Positions 7,783 to 15,172 of a DNA stretch of 19,101 bases are shown here, in pieces. The notes beneath the pieces are model-generated. The model was not told where the DNA came from. It worked only from the letters and a program-made list of their open reading frames with translations, and ran no database searches. The stretch's first letter is position 1; the number at the start of each line of letters is the position of its first letter. The translations under genes and the position numbers were made by a program. The DNA is from JANNRW01 sp031401815 (GTDB lineage Bacteria; Desulfobacterota; Desulfuromonadia; Geobacterales; DSM-12255), in NCBI GenBank assembly GCA_031401815.1, contig JANNRW010000216.1, forward strand, positions 1-19,101, in the 5' to 3' direction.

Positions 7783-7858
7783 ATTCCAAGCCATTTGGTT
7801 CAAAAACTGCCGTCATTGCTCATGAACTGGCAGATTTGAATGCGTATTGACTTGGAAT
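7783..7858 (-). promoter_or_regulatory. Nested inverted repeats in the leader of fprA
   Basis: Outer 8-bp arms (7783-7790 ATTCCAAG and 7851-7858 CTTGGAAT) enclose inner arms (TCAAAAACTGCC at 7800-7811 and GGCAGATTTGA at 7829-7839, one bulge). On the minus-strand transcript the structure closes about 12 nt before the GGAGG of fprA. It could be a translation-control hairpin, an mRNA processing site or chance. Confidence 0.4.
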
Positions 7859-7887
7859 CAAAAACGGGTAAACAAATAGAAAAATGA

Positions 7888-8001
7888 CTAGTCAACTACC
7901 TCTTCAAACTGATCGCTGCCAGCGCCACAGACAGGACATGTTTCGGGTGGTTCTTCCCCTTCGTGAATGTAATCACAAATAACACATCGCCATTTTTTCA
8001 T
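7888..8001 (-). CDS. Rubredoxin-like small iron protein
   Basis: A 37-residue frame begins MKKWRCVICDYIHEGEEPP and has two CxxC pairs, C6-C9 and C22-C25 (TCPVCG), which make a rubredoxin-type FeCys4 site. It is shorter than classical rubredoxin (about 52) and resembles the C-terminal module of rubrerythrin. It starts one base after the regulator's stop codon, with GGAGAGG upstream, and precedes fprA, which with desulfoferrodoxin uses rubredoxin as electron donor. Its likely job is to carry electrons to those two enzymes. The identification of the fold is firm; the partner assignment comes from context. Confidence 0.88.
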   Translation of the reverse strand: MKKWRCVICDYIHEGEEPPETCPVCGAGSDQFEEVVD

Positions 8002-8002
8002 A

Positions 8003-8485
8003 TCATGCCTCTCCTTTATCCGAGATATGGACTCTCTTTACCGTATCACGGCAGTTACTGCACAGGCCGGTAAAGCTGACCGAAAAATCGTGAATATCAA
8101 AACATGTGCCGTCCACAGGTATGTCTATATTGTCAAGCGAGTCAGAATAGATATCCACGACCGCTTCACAATGATTACAAACCGCATGATGATGCCTTTT
8201 TGTATCTGCTTCAAACCGGGACTTTGCCTCAGGGCTGCATATCTTACTGGCAAGCCCGAGCTGCACAAAGGTTTCGAGAACCCTGTATACTGTTGTCCGT
8301 GAAAGCCCGTTGACACGACCCTGAATGGCTCCGTAAATCTGATCGGCGGTCGGATGATCCTTCCGGGATGCAAGATTTTCCAGAATTGCCCTTCGCTGCG
8401 CAGTAAGTGAGAGCTTGTGAATACGACAGCGCTCCTTCATCAGCCTCAGCTTCTCTGCAACAAATATTTCAGTTTTCTCATCCAT
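8003..8485 (-). CDS. perR: Fur-family peroxide/metal-responsive repressor (PerR-like)
   Basis: The 160-residue protein has a winged helix (about 24-85; LTAQRRAILENL, HPTADQIY, SRTTVYRVLETF) and a dimer/metal domain. C103-C106 and C142-C145 form the structural zinc site, and H44, E92, H98-H100 and D111 are candidate regulatory ligands. Asp in VVDIY (D111) resembles PerR; Fur usually has Glu there. The PerR HH pair after the KVS strand is missing (SVSFTG), so the sensing site is not a textbook PerR. It is first in an operon with rubredoxin, fprA and dfx, which supports control by oxygen or peroxide. The ATG at 8483-8485 coincides with the predicted transcription start; a second Met at residue 16 is an alternative start. 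Confidence 0.85.
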   Translation of the reverse strand: MDEKTEIFVAEKLRLMKERCRIHKLSLTAQRRAILENLASRKDHPTADQIYGAIQGRVNGLSRTTVYRVLETFVQLGLASKICSPEAKSRFEADTKRHHHAVCNHCEAVVDIYSDSLDNIDIPVDGTCFDIHDFSVSFTGLCSNCRDTVKRVHISDKGEA

Positions 8486-8520
8486 TTTGCCAAATTATTG
8501 CAAAAAGGTTGTTGTGTCAA
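8485..8520 (-). promoter_or_regulatory. perR operon promoter with overlapping palindrome; predicted leaderless start
   Basis: On the minus strand TTGACA (8515-8520) and TAATTT (8492-8497) are separated by exactly 17 bp, a strong sigma-70 promoter. Counting seven bases on, transcription would start at 8485, the A of the ATG. An interrupted palindrome TTTTGC-N9-GCAAAA (8485-8505) covers the -10 and the start, as expected of an autorepressor site for a Fur-family protein. Operator identity is inferred. Confidence 0.6.
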
Positions 8521-8541
8521 CTTATTTTGCCTGCCGACTGT

Positions 8542-8555
8542 CTGATTATAATCAG
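8542..8555. promoter_or_regulatory. Perfect 14-bp palindrome, candidate Fur/PerR-type site
   Basis: CTGATTATAATCAG is a perfect palindrome with the ATTATAAT core seen in Fur and PerR boxes. It lies about 60 bp upstream of the predicted perR start and about 70 bp upstream of the hppA -35, so it could act on either divergent promoter. Confidence 0.45.
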
Positions 8556-8620
8556 GTTTATTACCTTTTCAAGCTCCGGGATGAAATATAGGCGAAAAAA
8601 ATCTTTCTGGATTTAAGATG

Positions 8621-8650
8621 TTGACAAAAAAGGCATTTTCCTTTAACAAT
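8621..8650 (+). promoter_or_regulatory. Candidate hppA promoter
   Basis: TTGACA (8621-8626) is followed after 18 bp by AACAAT (8645-8650), a good -35 with a weak -10. It would give a leader of about 50 nt ending in the AGGAGG site at 8694-8699. It is the best match in the spacer. Confidence 0.45.
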
Positions 8651-8708
8651 TTGTCGTTTTGCTTGCAAGCCTTTCTAAAGGCACAATATAAACAGGAGGA
8701 TTTTTAAT

Positions 8709-10760
8709 ATGGAACAGTACGCTGTCTACTTTGCTCTGGTCTGTGCAGTAGGAGCTATTGCCTACGGTTTCTTTTCGGCAAACTGGATTCTTGCTCTGCC
8801 GCAGGGAAATGACCGCATGAAACAGATTGCCGCAGCTATTCAGGAGGGTGCAGGCGCCTACATGAAGCGTCAGTACACGATCATCGCAGTTGTCGGAGCG
8901 ATTATTTTCGTGATCCTGCTCATTCTGCCGGCTCCGCTCGGGGCCAAAACCGCGATCGGTTTTGCCATCGGCGCTCTTTTTTCAGGGCTCACAGGCTTTA
9001 TCGGCATGTTTGTTTCAGTACGAGCGAATGTTCGCACCACCGAGGCAGCTAAAAGCGGAATCAAGAAAGCCCTTGACGTTGCTTTCAAGGGTGGTGCCAT
9101 CACCGGCATGCTGGTAGTGGGGCTTGGCCTGCTGGGGGTCGCTGGTTACTATCTGATTCTTACCTTGTTAATGCCGGGAGCACCGATAAAAGATGTAGTC
9201 AGTCAACTGGTCGGTCTTGGCTTTGGCGGCTCCCTGATCTCCATTTTTGCCCGACTTGGTGGTGGAATTTTCACCAAAGGTGCTGATGTCGGCGCTGACC
9301 TGGTCGGTAAGGTAGAAGCAGGGATTCCTGAAGATGATCCGCGCAATCCTGCTGTTATAGCAGACAATGTTGGCGATAATGTCGGCGATTGTGCAGGCAT
9401 GGCTGCCGACCTTTTCGAAACCTATGCAGTAACCCTGATAGCCGCAATGCTGCTTGGCGCCATGGCCTTTCCTACTTTCTCCGGAGCTGTCAGTTACCCA
9501 TTGATCCTTGGCGGCATCTCAATTATTGCCTCCATCATCGGCACTTACTTTGTCAAGCTGGATGCAAGTGAAAAAATCATGCGCGCCCTGTATAAGGGTC
9601 TGATTTCATCCGCAATAATCGCCAGTATCGCGTTTTTCTTCGTTACTGTGCAGATGTTCCCGGCAGGCAATCCAACCGGATATTCAGCAACAAACATCTT
9701 CATCTCGGCACTAGTCGGTCTGGTGGTGACCGGTGCAATTTTCTGGATTACTGAATACTACACCTCCACTGAATACGCTCCTGTCAAACATATTGCACAG
9801 GCCTCCACAACCGGTCACGGCACCAACGTCATCGCCGGCCTTGGCGTCTCCATGAAATCGACTGCCGCGCCAGTGATCGTTATTGCTGCCGGAATTATCG
9901 TTGCATTTCAATGCGCAGGCGTTTACGGAATCGCCATTGCTGCTGTTTCCATGCTCTCCCTGACCGGCATCGTTGTCGCCATGGACGCCTACGGGCCAAT
10001 TACCGACAACGCAGGCGGCATCGCGGAAATGGCTGAACTGGACAAATCCGTACGTGACGTAACTGATCCTCTTGATGCTGTCGGCAATACGACCAAGGCT
10101 GTAACCAAGGGGTATGCAATCGGCTCTGCCGGACTGGCTGCAGTCATCCTCTTCACCTCCTATGTTGACGAACTCAAGCTGGCAGGAAAGGTTATTACTT
10201 TTGACCTCTCAGATCCGTACATCATTGTCGGTCTCTTTATCGGCGGCATGCTCCCATACTATTTTGCGGCCATGTGTATGGAAGCAGTCGGAACTGCAGG
10301 CGGTGCTGTTGTTGTTGAGGTACGTCGCCAATTCCGCGAGATCAAGGGGATCATGGAAGGAACCGGTAAACCGGACTATGCCGCCTGCGTCGACATAGTC
10401 ACCAAAACCGCCCTTAAAGAGATGGTCATCCCGGCGCTTATCCCTATTCTCGCACCTATAGTTGTCGGCTTTACCCTGGGGCCTAAAGCACTCGGCGGTG
10501 TCATCGTTGGGACAATAGTCACCGGAATCTTTGTCGCCATATCCATGACTACCGGCGGCGGCGCCTGGGATAATGCGAAAAAATACATTGAAGACGGCCA
10601 CCATGGCGGGAAAGGTGGCGACGCCCACAAGGCAGCCGTTACCGGCGACACTGTCGGCGACCCTTACAAGGACACCGCAGGCCCGGCAGTGAACCCGATG
10701 ATCAAGATCATCAATATCGTCTCCCTGCTGCTTGTGCCGCTTTTGGCAAAATATATGTAG
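8709..10760 (+). CDS. hppA: Membrane-bound proton-pumping pyrophosphatase, K+-independent type
   Basis: The 683-residue polytopic membrane protein couples hydrolysis of pyrophosphate to ion pumping across the inner membrane. It shows the substrate-binding signature GADVGADLVGKVEAGIPEDD at 191-210 followed by PRNPAVIADNVGDNVGDCAGMAAD (211-234), a second acidic cluster DAYGPITDNAGGIAEM (426-441) and a third near 644-660 (GGDAHKAAVTGDTVGDPYKD). K463 and T466 in GNTTKAVTKGYAIGSA mark the K+-independent class (the K+-dependent class has Ala and Gly/Ala), and that class pumps protons. The length and many hydrophobic segments fit 16 helices. AGGAGG lies 9 nt before the ATG. It stands alone between its own promoter and a strong terminator. 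It may recover energy from biosynthetic pyrophosphate. Confidence 0.96.
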   Translation: MEQYAVYFALVCAVGAIAYGFFSANWILALPQGNDRMKQIAAAIQEGAGAYMKRQYTIIAVVGAIIFVILLILPAPLGAKTAIGFAIGALFSGLTGFIGMFVSVRANVRTTEAAKSGIKKALDVAFKGGAITGMLVVGLGLLGVAGYYLILTLLMPGAPIKDVVSQLVGLGFGGSLISIFARLGGGIFTKGADVGADLVGKVEAGIPEDDPRNPAVIADNVGDNVGDCAGMAADLFETYAVTLIAAMLLGAMAFPTFSGAVSYPLILGGISIIASIIGTYFVKLDASEKIMRALYKGLISSAIIASIAFFFVTVQMFPAGNPTGYSATNIFISALVGLVVTGAIFWITEYYTSTEYAPVKHIAQASTTGHGTNVIAGLGVSMKSTAAPVIVIAAGIIVAFQCAGVYGIAIAAVSMLSLTGIVVAMDAYGPITDNAGGIAEMAELDKSVRDVTDPLDAVGNTTKAVTKGYAIGSAGLAAVILFTSYVDELKLAGKVITFDLSDPYIIVGLFIGGMLPYYFAAMCMEAVGTAGGAVVVEVRRQFREIKGIMEGTGKPDYAACVDIVTKTALKEMVIPALIPILAPIVVGFTLGPKALGGVIVGTIVTGIFVAISMTTGGGAWDNAKKYIEDGHHGGKGGDAHKAAVTGDTVGDPYKDTAGPAVNPMIKIINIVSLLLVPLLAKYM

Positions 10761-10783
10761 TTTCCAACCGGAATATTTGTAAC

Positions 10784-10825
10784 AAAAGAAGCGGCATGGG
10801 AAAAATCCCATGCCGCTTCTTTTTT
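10784..10825. terminator. Bidirectional rho-independent terminator between hppA and selA
   Basis: A perfect 18-bp stem (10784-10801 with 10806-10823, loop AAAA) is followed by a T run on the plus strand and has a matching A run on the other side. It can stop transcripts from hppA (24 bp upstream) and, reading the other way, from selA. Confidence 0.95.
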
Positions 10826-10859
10826 GATTCAGTTCAGAAGGTATCGAGGCAAGCCAGGT

Positions 10860-12248
10860 TCAGGGGCAGAGCTCACTCAGCCCTTCAGACAGCAGAGGAA
10901 GATCATCATCCAGGATAGTCCTGAGATCCAGCAGAAACGCCCCTTTGGCAATGCGCCCGATAACCGGAGTTGCAGCGCACCGTAATCTCTCTTCAACTTC
11001 ATTGGCCGACATATTGACGACCGTCACTGCAATCAGGGTTGTTGGAAGCTCCAGCTGCGGCAATGCGCCCCCTCCAGCCTGCGAGAAACCTTTTACGAGC
11101 GAAAGCGAGACCGCAGTCGGTAACCTTCTCTTGAGCCAGCGGACTGCTTTGCGGGCACGAAGGTTGAGCTCATCTGCTGAAGCAGTCAACATCCTGAGAG
11201 TCGGAATTTCAACCAGAGCCTGACGCTCATCCCTGTAAAGCCGCATTACCCCTTCAAGAGCCGCAAGCGTCATCTTGTCTACCCTTAGCGCCCTGAGAAG
11301 CGGGTGCCTCTTCATTGGTTCCACAAGGGCTTTCCGACCTGCTATTATACCGATCTGTGGGCCACCAAGCAGTTTATCACCGCTACATGTAACCAGATCG
11401 ACTCCAGCCTTGATAAAATCCTGAATGGTTGCCTCCCGTTGCCCAGGTAACCCCTCCAGCTCAACGAGATTGCCGCTGCCAACGTCCGCCATGACCGGTA
11501 TTCCTATCTCTCTCCCCAAAAGAGCCAACTCTTGCGCAGTTACCTCGGCAGTAAAACCGACCATGGCAAAATTACTGCAATGGACTTTCAGCAGCAGCCC
11601 GGTATCTGCACTGAGCGCCTCTCTGTAATCCTGCAAATGAGTCCGGTTAGTAGTCCCGACCTCGCGCAGCATCGCCCCGCTAAGCTTCATTACGTCCGGA
11701 ATCCGGAAAGAACCGCCTATCTCCACCAGTTCGCCACGAGAGACAATCACTTCGCGGCCTGTTGTCAGAGATGAAAGCGCAAGCAAGACAGCAGCGGCAT
11801 TATTGTTCACCACCAGTGCAGCCTCTGCTCCGGTAAGCTCGCAGATCAACGGTTCCAGATGTGAGTAACGGCTTCCGCGTTCCCCTGTTTCGAGATTGAG
11901 TTCCAGATTTGAGTAGTGGCAAGAGATATCGACCAGCTGCTTCAAAACTTTTTCAGGAAGAGGCGAGCGCCCCAGATTGGTATGAATCACTACGCCGGTT
12001 CCGTTAACTACCCTGCGAAGGCTGAAAGCAGCCTGTTTTTTTAATTCGAACTCCACTCTCTCTATCACCGCAGACATTTCAACTCCTGAAAGCGAGGTTT
12101 CGCCGCCAAGCAGCTCCCTTCGCAAACTTTCCAGTGCGCTCCGTATGGCACCAACAACCACCTTGCGTGGAGTGCTCCTTAGCCAGACAAGCGCAGAAGG
12201 GTGCTCAAGTATTTTATCTACCTTGGGGATTTTACCAAGAGACAACAT
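10860..12248 (-). CDS. selA: L-seryl-tRNA(Sec) selenium transferase
   Basis: SelA is the PLP enzyme that converts seryl-tRNA(Sec) to selenocysteinyl-tRNA(Sec) using selenophosphate, needed for UGA-encoded selenocysteine. The product has the N-terminal domain (IPKVDKIL), the VVNGTGVVIHTNLGRSPL block at 80-97, NNNAAAVLL at 148-156 and the PLP lysine K292 in CSGDKLLGGPQIGI. I prefer the ATG at 12246-12248, which gives 462 residues, close to the E. coli enzyme; an upstream ATG at 12296 would overlap gntR by 26 bp. The ribosome site is weak (GGACA). selB is not adjacent here. It is co-oriented with and 22 bp behind a GntR regulator, probably one transcript. Confidence 0.92.
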   Translation of the reverse strand: MLSLGKIPKVDKILEHPSALVWLRSTPRKVVVGAIRSALESLRRELLGGETSLSGVEMSAVIERVEFELKKQAAFSLRRVVNGTGVVIHTNLGRSPLPEKVLKQLVDISCHYSNLELNLETGERGSRYSHLEPLICELTGAEAALVVNNNAAAVLLALSSLTTGREVIVSRGELVEIGGSFRIPDVMKLSGAMLREVGTTNRTHLQDYREALSADTGLLLKVHCSNFAMVGFTAEVTAQELALLGREIGIPVMADVGSGNLVELEGLPGQREATIQDFIKAGVDLVTCSGDKLLGGPQIGIIAGRKALVEPMKRHPLLRALRVDKMTLAALEGVMRLYRDERQALVEIPTLRMLTASADELNLRARKAVRWLKRRLPTAVSLSLVKGFSQAGGGALPQLELPTTLIAVTVVNMSANEVEERLRCAATPVIGRIAKGAFLLDLRTILDDDLPLLSEGLSELCP

Positions 12249-12270
12249 AGGATGTCCGTTAAATATCTTT

Positions 12271-12978
12271 TCAGATATCAATCTGGGCCGCAGCAAGCTT
12301 CTCTGCCGGTTTGAATGGGACTGCGCCCTCTTTCCCTTCCATCAGCACCCGGCCACCATACTCGGCGTTTTTACGCACAAGCTGCTCTGCCAGAGCTGCA
12401 TCACGAGCCTTGAATGCTTCGATGATCTTTGCATGCTCCTGCACTGAAATAAGCATACGACCGGGCAGATTCAGCGAAGCGTAGCGCAGCCGTTGAAACT
12501 TCCCCACAAGACCGCTGATCATCTCATAAAGTTTTTCATTATCCGCCGCTCTCCAGAAAAGTTCATGGAAGTCGTTATGAATCTTGAAAAAGTGCTTTAT
12601 ATCACTTTCATCTGCCAACTGTTTCAGTCTTTCATTTATAAGGCAGAGCTTTTCAATCTCCTTTGCTGTCAGGTTTTTACATGCCAGATGAGCCGCATAC
12701 CCTTCCAGTATGCTTTTGATTGCATAAAACTCTTCAACCTGCCTGGAAGAAAAGGAGACAACTACTGCCCCCTTGCGAGGTATCACCGTCAAAAAACCTT
12801 CGGATTCAAGCTGCCGGAACGCTTCTCTGATAGGTGTCCGGCTGATCCCGAAACGCTCTGCCAGTTCAGGCTCTACAACTTTTTCGCCAGGCTTTAGGGT
12901 TCCGTTTGAAATAGCGTCACGAATTGTCTCAAGTATTTTTTCTCTTAAGGTAAGGTGCTTTTCAATCGATTTTCTCAT
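12271..12978 (-). CDS. GntR-family transcriptional regulator with FCD ligand-binding domain
   Basis: The 235-residue protein has an N-terminal GntR winged helix (about 9-75; LREKILETIRDAISNGTLKPG, ELAERFGISRTPIREAFRQLESEGFL) and an all-helical FCD domain (about 80-215) whose FHELFWRAADNEKLY and QEHAKIIEAFKARD motifs carry the usual metal/carboxylate-binding residues. FCD regulators usually sense organic acids or fatty acyl compounds. Its promoter contains a perfect palindrome of the right form, so it probably represses itself and selA behind it. The ligand is unknown. Lactate-type acids are a guess from the lar/glc genes 6 kb away; I saw no copy of the palindrome near larA. Confidence 0.88.
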   Translation of the reverse strand: MRKSIEKHLTLREKILETIRDAISNGTLKPGEKVVEPELAERFGISRTPIREAFRQLESEGFLTVIPRKGAVVVSFSSRQVEEFYAIKSILEGYAAHLACKNLTAKEIEKLCLINERLKQLADESDIKHFFKIHNDFHELFWRAADNEKLYEMISGLVGKFQRLRYASLNLPGRMLISVQEHAKIIEAFKARDAALAEQLVRKNAEYGGRVLMEGKEGAVPFKPAEKLAAAQIDI

Positions 12979-13004
12979 TTGAAACTCCGAGTTGGGATAC
13001 TTTC

Positions 13005-13032
13005 ATTGTATACAGTATACAATTAAAGTCAA
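13005..13032 (-). promoter_or_regulatory. gntR promoter with perfect 19-bp operator palindrome
   Basis: On the minus strand TTGACT (13027-13032) and TACAAT (13005-13010) are 16 bp apart, each 5/6 to consensus. The palindrome ATTGTATACAGTATACAAT (13005-13023) lies between and over them, with GTATAC half-sites like those of FCD regulators. Start of transcription would fall about 20 nt before the gntR ATG, with CGGAG as ribosome site. Confidence 0.7.
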
Positions 13033-13133
13033 GCTGAACCCCTTTATCCCTTGTAGAGAGTTGTTTTCGCTTAGCCTGCCATGCCTGCAAACATCTTGCG
13101 TTTTCCTCATCTGCAATGTAATCTTTTTGGACA

Positions 13134-14186
13134 ATGGATCCTATTCGTCATCTTAAAATATCTATATGTGTACTCCTTGCTCTTGTCTCAGTCGGCATAA
13201 CCGGCTACATTTTCATTGAAGGGTGGCCTTTTCTTGACGCCTTTTACATGACAATAATCACCCTCGGCACGGTTGGCTTCAAAGAAGTGCATGATCTCTC
13301 ACAATATGGAAAGCTGTTCACAATCTGCCTGATAATTGTCGGGGTAAGTGTTCTGGGCTACATTGTCGGGAGTCTGACGCAGATCATGTTCGAAGGGCAG
13401 ATCCAGCGAATTATCGGGAGGAAAAAGGTGGAGAAAAAGATCGATTCGTTAAAGGATCACTACATCATCTGCGGTTTCGGACGGATTGGACAGCTGATTT
13501 GCAAAGAGTTTGCAGCCAAACCACTCCCTTTTCTGGTGATAGAAAAACATCCTGAAGCCCATGAAAAACTCCATCACGAGGAGTATCTTCATCTGCGGGG
13601 CGATGCCACAGAAGATGAAACACTTCTTCGGGCAGGGATATTGAAAGCAAAAGGGCTTATTTCAGTTGTCACTTCCGACACTGAAAATGTCTACATAACC
13701 CTGACAGCAAGGGGGCTTAATCCGGATCTTTATATTCTTGCCCGCTCCGGCGAGGAGGGCTCGGACATAAAGCTAAAACGTGCCGGTGCCAACAAGGTTG
13801 TCTCTCCCTATGTTATAGGAGGGGGACGGATGGCGCAGGCTATTTTGCGACCGAATGTCATGGATTTCATCGAAATAGCTACCGGACATGAGCATCTTGA
13901 ACTTCAGATGGAAGAGATCCTGATCCCGGCAAATTCGGCCTTTGTGGGGGAAAATCTCATCAGCTCCGGCTTTCGCAAGGAGACCGGCACCATAATTGTC
14001 GGCATCAAGAAAAAGCAGGGCAAGATGGTTTTCAATCCTGAATCCCATTCCAAGCTTGAAGCTGATGATACCATGATCGTGCTGGGGGATCCGGCCTCGA
14101 TCCAGAAACTCGAAGATCTTGTAAAATGCGACTCCTGTGCTCATGACATCATAAAAAAACATAAACCGGAGACACACCGTGCCTGA
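13134..14186 (+). CDS. Two-TM potassium channel with C-terminal RCK (TrkA-N/TrkA-C) domains
   Basis: The 350-residue protein has one membrane helix (about 9-29), a pore loop with filter TVGF (46-49), a second helix (about 60-82), then a cytoplasmic RCK module: TrkA-N with the nucleotide motif GFGRIG at 114-119 and acidic E137 after strand 2, and TrkA-C from about 265 (EEILIPANSAFVGENL). This is the MthK-like plan for ligand-gated K+ flux. The filter reads TLGTVGFKEV where the classic channel has TVGYGD: the last glycine is replaced by lysine, a variant I believe occurs in some bacterial homologues. The ATG lacks a strong ribosome site. The next gene overlaps its end. Confidence 0.87.
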   Translation: MDPIRHLKISICVLLALVSVGITGYIFIEGWPFLDAFYMTIITLGTVGFKEVHDLSQYGKLFTICLIIVGVSVLGYIVGSLTQIMFEGQIQRIIGRKKVEKKIDSLKDHYIICGFGRIGQLICKEFAAKPLPFLVIEKHPEAHEKLHHEEYLHLRGDATEDETLLRAGILKAKGLISVVTSDTENVYITLTARGLNPDLYILARSGEEGSDIKLKRAGANKVVSPYVIGGGRMAQAILRPNVMDFIEIATGHEHLELQMEEILIPANSAFVGENLISSGFRKETGTIIVGIKKKQGKMVFNPESHSKLEADDTMIVLGDPASIQKLEDLVKCDSCAHDIIKKHKPETHRA

Positions 14187-14958
14187 CATTATTCATGCCC
14201 ATGTCCCTTTTCCCCTTGCCTCTGCCAATTTAGGTTACATGATCGAAAAAGGGATTCATCCGGAGCTCTTTTTTTCATCAGATGAACTTGATCAGGTTCT
14301 CCCTGAACAGATTAATTCTCTTGCAGCATCCCTAGCCAATAACAGCATACGCTGTACAATTCATGCCCCGTTCGCAGATCTTAACCCCGGCTCGGAAGAG
14401 CGCCTGCTCCGTGAGGCGACACGCTACAGGTTCAGGCAGATTTGCAACGTCGCAAGCATACTGAAGCCGCGAGTGATTGTATTTCATCCCGGCTATGACA
14501 AGTGGCGTTACGGGGACTCTCAGAGCATCTGGCTAAAACATGCCATTGATACTTTCAGCAAGGTTCTGGAAGAGACCGAACAGGTCGGCTGCACCATTGC
14601 AGTTGAAAATATTTTCGAAGAGGATCCCTCCACACTGCTTGCTCTAATTGAGGCTTTAAATCACCCTAGACTGCGCCACTGCTTTGATGTAGGGCATTGG
14701 AACCTCTTCCATGCAAAATCAGTCGGCCTTGAAGAGTGGTTCGTTGATCTTGGTTCCCATATTGCCGAGGTTCATATCCACGATAACAGCGGCACAAGAG
14801 ACGATCATCTGCCGGCAGGTGAAGGGGAGATCGACTTCGAGCTATACTTCAGCCTGCTGGCTCGCTACGCTCCGGAAGCTGTCTGGACAATCGAAGCACA
14901 CAGCAAGGAGTGCCTGGAGAGAGCAATAAGAACCATCAAGGCAATTGCAACGAGGTGA
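14179..14958 (+). CDS. TIM-barrel sugar phosphate isomerase/AP endonuclease-like protein
   Basis: The 259-residue product belongs to the xylose-isomerase-like TIM-barrel superfamily (AP_endonuc_2). Likely metal ligands appear in order: H62 (IHAPF), H102 (FHPG), E143 (VENIFEE), D171 and H174 (CFDVGHWN), H198/H200 (EVHIHDN), D208/H209 and E237 (IEAH). It starts with GTG at 14179, inside the end of the channel gene (8-bp overlap), so the two are translationally coupled. The specific substrate, a sugar, a sugar phosphate or damaged DNA, cannot be told from the sequence. No functional link to K+ transport is known to me. Confidence 0.78.
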   Translation: MPDIIHAHVPFPLASANLGYMIEKGIHPELFFSSDELDQVLPEQINSLAASLANNSIRCTIHAPFADLNPGSEERLLREATRYRFRQICNVASILKPRVIVFHPGYDKWRYGDSQSIWLKHAIDTFSKVLEETEQVGCTIAVENIFEEDPSTLLALIEALNHPRLRHCFDVGHWNLFHAKSVGLEEWFVDLGSHIAEVHIHDNSGTRDDHLPAGEGEIDFELYFSLLARYAPEAVWTIEAHSKECLERAIRTIKAIATR

Positions 14959-15015
14959 GTGGAGTAGAAGTTGTTGAGGGCATAGATGAACTGTAGATCC
15001 TGAAACGGCAGTTGC

Positions 15016-15156
15016 GCCACAGAGACACTGAGACACAGAGGAAATCACAACCTTTTTTGTATCCAAAACATATCCTGTAGGTAAAAAAGAGTTGAACCTC
15101 TTTTTTATGCCTGACTATTTGTAATGCTTATCTCCGTGCCTCTGTGTCTCTGTGGC
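15016..15156. repeat. Inverted repeat element with CACAGAGACAC arms
   Basis: The arm at 15016-15041 (GCCACAGAGACAC, then a TGAGACAC insertion, then AGAGG) is complementary to 15139-15156 (CCTCTGTGTCTCTGTGGC) apart from an 8-bp internal duplication. The arms enclose about 100 bp that include a terminator-like hairpin. Related CACAGAGACAC sequences are, from memory, frequent intergenic repeats in bacterial genomes of this type. It lies between convergent genes. Confidence 0.7.
15082..15107. terminator. AT-rich bidirectional terminator-like hairpin
   Basis: A perfect 10-bp stem TAAAAAAGAG / CTCTTTTTTA (15082-15091 with 15098-15107, loop TTGAAC) has T runs on both strands. It lies between the convergent TIM-barrel gene and mqnE. 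The stem is poor in G-C pairs, so strength is uncertain. Confidence 0.5.
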
Positions 15157-15172
15157 AAATGCTTTTTACAGG

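Noticed and set aside
10209..10811. Long minus-strand frame opposite the end of hppA
   Set aside because: It is a shadow of a strongly coding hppA region and crosses the terminator; the peptide shows no domain.
10860..12248. Possible selenoprotein gene near selA using an in-frame TGA
   Set aside because: I checked the recognised genes: each ends at its expected length, and none needs read-through of a TGA. selA itself is complete.
12249..12296. Longer selA start at 12296
   Set aside because: It would overlap the gntR end by 26 bp and add 16 residues not typical of SelA; the ATG at 12248 gives the usual length.
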